This document shows, piece by piece, positions 60,204 through 64,000 of a stretch of 64,000 nt of DNA (positions are counted from its first letter, which is position 1; the number at the start of each line of letters is the position of its first letter). Location: positions 124,001 through 188,000 of the forward strand of contig JAACMV010000010.1 of assembly GCA_010909725.1 (NCBI GenBank). The letters are read 5' to 3'. The notes below the pieces were generated by a model. The model worked only from the letters and a program-made list of their open reading frames with translations, was not told where the DNA came from and ran no database searches. Position numbers and translations under genes: made by a program. This stretch comes from Picochlorum sp. 'celeri' (taxonomy: Eukaryota > Chlorophyta > Trebouxiophyceae).

Positions 60204-61415
60204 ATGCGATCTTGTGAACTGGCTGTGAATCACAAGTTGCAAGGGCCTGAGCTCAACAAAGAGCTCATTGCCGTCTGCAATGCATTGATAGATACTTGGA
60301 AAGAGGCTAGATATGATGATATCGAGGTACGGTTGCATTGATGTGCATCATTAGCATAGAGAAGAATCAGAGCCAAGTAATTTCAATTGATTTCTTCAGG
60401 TTTCGACTATTTCAGGCGGTATTAGTAATGCGCTGTACAAGATTTCAATTAGAGATGAATCTGTTGTTCCAAAAAGTATCGTTCTGAGGGTGTATGGGGA
60501 CAATACAGAGAAATTCATAGACAGGGAGGAGGAGGTTAAAACCATGAGCACACTGCACTCTCATGGATTTGGGCCCCATGTGGTAGGGACCTTTCACAAT
60601 GGGCGGATTGAATCATTTTTAGAGTTGACGTGTCTAGATCCTGATGATATTGCCAAAGATATGTTCAAGTATGACATTGCAAGAACGCTTGCAAGGTTTC
60701 ACTTGATTTCCAAGGCATGGGAGCCACCGACAACGCTGCCAACTCCTTTTGAACGAGTCAAAGAATGGTTGCATACGGCGAAACAATTGGATTTTAGTGA
60801 TAATGAACGTCATATGAAGTTGTTGGAGAAGATTGATGTTGATGCTGTGCTGGGGGAGGTTGACATGTTGTCTCATGTTGCATGCCAGTTGGACAGCCCA
60901 GCAGTGTATGCACACAATGACTTGTTGAGTGGGAACATCATGGTGGACGTGAAGGATGGTCGGGTGAACCAGATGACATTTATTGATTTTGAATATGCTG
61001 ATTGGGCTCCTCGAGGGTTTGATTTGGGAAATCATTTCTGCGAGTACGCAGGTTTTGATGGGGACTACTCAAAATATCCAGAACAGGCAAACGAGTTTAT
61101 CAAAGCATATTTGGAGGTATACAATGGAGGTCGTGGTGTACCGGTGCGTCTGCAATAGTATAGATACATCTAGTTTCTAGTGATCGATTGATTGATCCCA
61201 CATTCATGTGTATGCAGACGCAAGAGGAGATTGATCAAGTGGTGAAGGAGGCCAACCTGTTTTCTTTGGCATCACATCTGTATTGGGCTGCTTGGGCAAT
61301 CTTACAGGCCAAGTGGTCGAGTATCGATTTCGATTACATGGAATACGCTACTGTACGTTTAGATGAATATTACAAAAGAAAAAGCGGATTTATTGATGCG
61401 TGCAACAGATTGTGA
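60204..61415 (+). CDS. Choline/ethanolamine kinase, one-base disruption in exon 1
   Basis: Exons 60204-60327, 60400-61143 and 61218-61415. Exon 1 (MRSCELAVNHKLQG...) reads to LIDTWK, then the four-A run 60300-60303 shifts the frame to TAG. With one A fewer, the frame continues EARYDDIE and joins exon 2 in phase at VSTISGGISNALYKI, giving 354 residues. Conserved parts are SGGISN, the Brenner motif HNDLLSGNIM, FIDFEYADWAPRGFDLGNHFCEY and the tail FIKAYLEVYNGGRGVP|TQEEIDQVV across intron 2 (GTGCGT...GCAG). The enzyme makes phosphocholine or phosphoethanolamine in the Kennedy pathway. No other defects occur, so sequencing error is the simplest reading. Its stop is 6 nt from that of RPA1. Confidence 0.8.
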
Positions 61416-61421
61416 TAATAA

Positions 61422-63407
61422 TTAATGTGCCTCAATCAATTGATCCAAGATTCTCCTTGTTTCAAATGCATAATTTATTGGCTTCACATCCACAATTGCA
61501 TATCTCTGACGAATTTCCCCATTATATTCTCTGCATTATATGTAAAACTCATATAGTTGGATATATTCTCATGACAGAAATATAAAGGATGACGTACTGT
61601 GCTTGGCATTTGACTCGCATGGTCCATTCATTCCAGGTTGATTTAGCAAGGGCAGCCTTGTATACCCCAGGATCCGATTCTCTAATCTCGTGCATTCTAT
61701 CTGCTTGTTTCCCAAAGATAATCTCTGCTTGATCATTGAAAATCTGGGTCAGAAGAATGCCAGAACTGTCAACAATTCTTGCTGTAGCAATATACCTCCT
61801 AACAGCATGAGGATAGGTCTTGCCATCATACTCGCAGAAGAATTCCCCTGGCCCCTGCTCAGTCACCTTTCTGTTGTTCTCTGGGCATGCAAGGTAGTAC
61901 AGTGATTGATCTGGGTTGACCGAAGCGAGCATGGCGTTGACAGTTGCATACAATGGAGGTGTATCAGGAGTGGCAGGTGCCTGCTCCTGCATACTTGCTA
62001 TATCAGAATATCGCTTCTTGGCACCAGGCCTGCAACAATCATTATTACCATAATGTTGGATGAAACACTCAAACACACGAGAAGCAATGTATATGTATAT
62101 ATACAATAATAATATATCGTACTTTGAAGCTGTTACGAGACCTTCCCCTGCTGGAGCAAGAGTTGCAGATGCACCCTCTGATTCATACCACAACCTGAGA
62201 GCCTTGGCCTCCTCCAGGTCTGGATCGATGAGAATGGTACTTCGCATACCAGCAGATACTGTAACACCGTTGTATGAGGACACTCTGCATGCAGACACGG
62301 CGAGAATAGGATTCTGCCCAGCCATGAGCATTCTGTTCAATGTCTCTCCATCAGACTCGGCACGCTCGCCCCACAATGTCACAGACACGGTCTTCATACT
62401 GCAGCGGAGACAAAACATGTGAATTCCTCGTTATACAGACTAGAATACCACCAAACACAACCAAGCATACATAACACGTACGAAGAGTCGGCAATAGTCA
62501 CATCCCTTCTCTGCAGCTCTGATGAATCACTCTTCCTCTTGATACTTCCAGCAGCACCCACAGATGTCACAACACCAACCAAATCAATCAACGTCTTTTT
62601 ATCCACAAACGCTTGCAACTGATCAATAGCGACAAAATTCATACGCGTCGTCATCGCACTTGCATCGATATGCTCATCACATTCTTCCACAATGGATGCC
62701 GCATCAAAGTGCAAACAATAATCATTCCTTGTGCGATTATAATTCTTATTCGCTGGCTTCACATTCCCCCTGGAAAACGTGTACACTTTTCCTTCTTCCA
62801 ACATGTCGAAATACTTGTCGGCAGCATCCCTCCAAAACGTGGCTTCAATGCTCGTGCCTTCCTCATCCACCACCTCAATCGTACACACATGTTGAGGCAC
62901 CCCAGCCTTTGAATTGTACGTTCTCTTCGCTCCTTTGTTCACAACCTTGGCCTTGATTGACCATCCATGAATATAAGGATTCAATGTCGAAATCGGCTGT
63001 GCCTTGGACACCGGTGTCTTGATCGCCTCTGGCTTGCGAACTGCCGGAGCTGGAGTCTTCATAGTCTCTGCCGCTGGCGTGTCCACCCCAGTCTTGGGGG
63101 CCACATGCGTCGCTGTCGCCACCACTTCCAGACTCGAGATGACAAGAACATGATTATTCTCTCCATCAGTATTCAAAATACCATCGGTAACCTTGACCCT
63201 GTACGACTGTTTCAGTTCAGAACCGAAATCCTTGGCAACCTGGGATGTCAGAATAGCCTTCATCTGCTCCTTTCCATCGTTCAGCATGCACCTGATTTTA
63301 CCATCAATTTTCTCAAGGTTTTCAATACTGGCCAATACGGCAGCTTGTTCAGAGGGAAATGCTCCCTGTTGTTTCAAATGAGCAAGGGATGAGGTTGTTG
63401 AAGTCAT
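61422..63407 (-). CDS. RPA1: Replication protein A 70 kDa subunit, four exons
   Basis: Exons 62482-63407, 62123-62398, 61598-62029 and 61422-61530 give 580 residues; all three donors begin GTACG. RPA70N covers about 1-105, then a Pro/Thr linker, then DBD-A (about 165-270: NPYIHGWSIKAKVVNKGAKRTYNSKAG). DBD-B (about 285-395) spans intron 1 (ADSS|MKTVSVTLWGERAE). DBD-C (about 425-575) ends in NEWTMRVKCQAQEYNGEIRQRYAIV. RPA1 binds single-stranded DNA in replication and repair. In DBD-C the zinc ribbon normally has four Cys; here the second of each pair is replaced (ACPENNRKV, FFCEYDGK), leaving two. A start at 63407 fits the family. Confidence 0.93.
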
Positions 63408-63750
63408 TCGTATACCTTTGGACGTCAGCAGACTGTTCAATTTCAAAATTATGAATAGTATATACTTTACAAGTATGTATTTGGCATGAGCAGGGCTTGT
63501 ATCGATGCTCAAGGGCATTCAAACATGCATTGTTAGTTCCGCCCGATTTCAATTTTGGGCGCCTCTTTGCCTTAATTAAGGCATATAGACATGATTGACG
63601 GGAAGAGAATGTGCCCATCAAACTGAGTCTTTGATGGTCTAACTCATGAATAGTGCTGTCCTGGGCGATTGTGTACAAACTCTCGGTTTGGTTCACGATG
63701 ATGTTCTTTGTCATATACTGCTAGTAGTTGTCGTTGTATAGAAGGATCGG
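63408..63750. other. Divergent promoter region of RPA1 and the last gene
   Basis: 343 nt with no gene. A perfect 16-bp palindrome, TGCCTTAATTAAGGCA, lies at 63568-63583 and may be a regulatory site. Confidence 0.45.
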
Positions 63751-64000
63751 ATGGGGGCCATGCTGGGTCGCAATGCGACCCATGGTCGTTCAGGATATAA
63801 CCTGGTCTTTGTGCTGGTCTTTGTCTTTGCAACGTTTGTCGTCTTCACCCACCTTTTTCATGCTCCGACCAGAGAGATATATAGAAATGCATATTATAAA
63901 GTCAAGCCCATGGTTGAATTTGGAGGGGAGACGGAATCATCGGTTGGAGAGGGACAGACGGAGAGCGTTGGGATTGAAGAGGGCGTGACTGCTCCGGTGC
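63751..64000 (+). CDS. Partial type II membrane protein, cut by window end
   Basis: 83 residues are visible from the ATG at 63751 and the frame is open to the last base. After a short basic start (MLGRNATHGRSGYN) lies one membrane segment (LVFVLVFVFATFVVF). A charged, Glu/Gly-rich stem follows (EFGGETESSVGEGQTESVG). This is the usual beginning of Golgi glycosyltransferases and related type II proteins, but no catalytic part is seen. Another open frame overlaps on the same strand from 63728; it lacks this membrane pattern and ends at 63988, so I prefer the present one. Confidence 0.6.
   Translation, partial: MGAMLGRNATHGRSGYNLVFVLVFVFATFVVFTHLFHAPTREIYRNAYYKVKPMVEFGGETESSVGEGQTESVGIEEGVTAPV

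Noticed and set aside
1..64000. CRISPR arrays, bacterial operons or phage genes
   Set aside because: No regular spaced repeats, no Shine-Dalgarno-led operons and clear spliceosomal introns; the window is eukaryotic.

Overview
The window is nuclear DNA of a eukaryotic alga. It has spliceosomal introns, a cytosolic HSP70 ending in EEVD, eIF3c, RPA1, NOC3, GET1 and a Pol III tRNA gene. It also carries several proteins that look plastid-directed: a SecY, a cyanobacterial-type folate/biopterin transporter, an NSI/SNAT-like acetyltransferase, a PH-like membrane protein and a repeat protein with a WW domain. Their N-termini look like simple transit peptides, with no leading signal peptide. Together with low intron density, a compact layout and a hexose-oxidase-like flavoprotein, this suggests a unicellular alga with a primary plastid, possibly a red alga. 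That placement is inference; no rRNA or plastid marker is present to settle it.

The layout is dense and mostly housekeeping. From 0.7 to 10 kb: CMC4, HSP70, NOC3, a folate/biopterin transporter and an F-box/WD40 protein. From 10.6 to 14.5 kb: two tandem divergent bZIP paralogues. From 15 to 28 kb: eIF3c (with an antisense tRNA-Ser inside its intron), an AFG2-family AAA ATPase, ribokinase, RPS29, a CCCH zinc-finger protein, an FSH-type hydrolase and a GT34 glycosyltransferase. From 28 to 30.9 kb: a gene-poor stretch with a degenerate ~21-bp repeat and a GC-rich island, next to a frameshifted sulfotransferase. From 32 to 50 kb: DUF924, RING-TPR, GET1, a K+ channel, ISCA2, SecY, NDUFAF3, a Nei-type glycosylase with a SAP domain, an MMTAG2 homologue, the WW/repeat protein and a GNAT. 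From 50 to 60 kb: a GT2-GT4 glycosyltransferase followed by a cluster of secreted proteins (two PAN-like paralogues, a fasciclin protein, and a BBE-type carbohydrate oxidase with a new cysteine-rich N-terminal domain). From 60 to 64 kb: choline/ethanolamine kinase, RPA1 and the start of a membrane protein.

I reconstructed 28 introns by joining reading frames at GT/AG borders where the protein family requires it. They are mostly 60-120 nt and often lie just after the start codon. Their 5' splice sites are unusual: 26 of 28 have a pyrimidine at +4 (GTACGT or GTATGT) rather than the usual A. Convergent genes often end within 6-30 nt of each other.

The strongest candidate for an undescribed system is the secreted cluster at 52.8-60.1 kb. 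An H2O2-generating oxidase, adhesion-type proteins and a neighbouring glycosyltransferase suggest an extracellular-matrix or defence module, and two of its intergenic regions share a GTCGCGTAA motif. Two single-base homopolymer disruptions (31257-31264 and 60300-60303) break otherwise intact genes; they may be assembly errors or real lesions.
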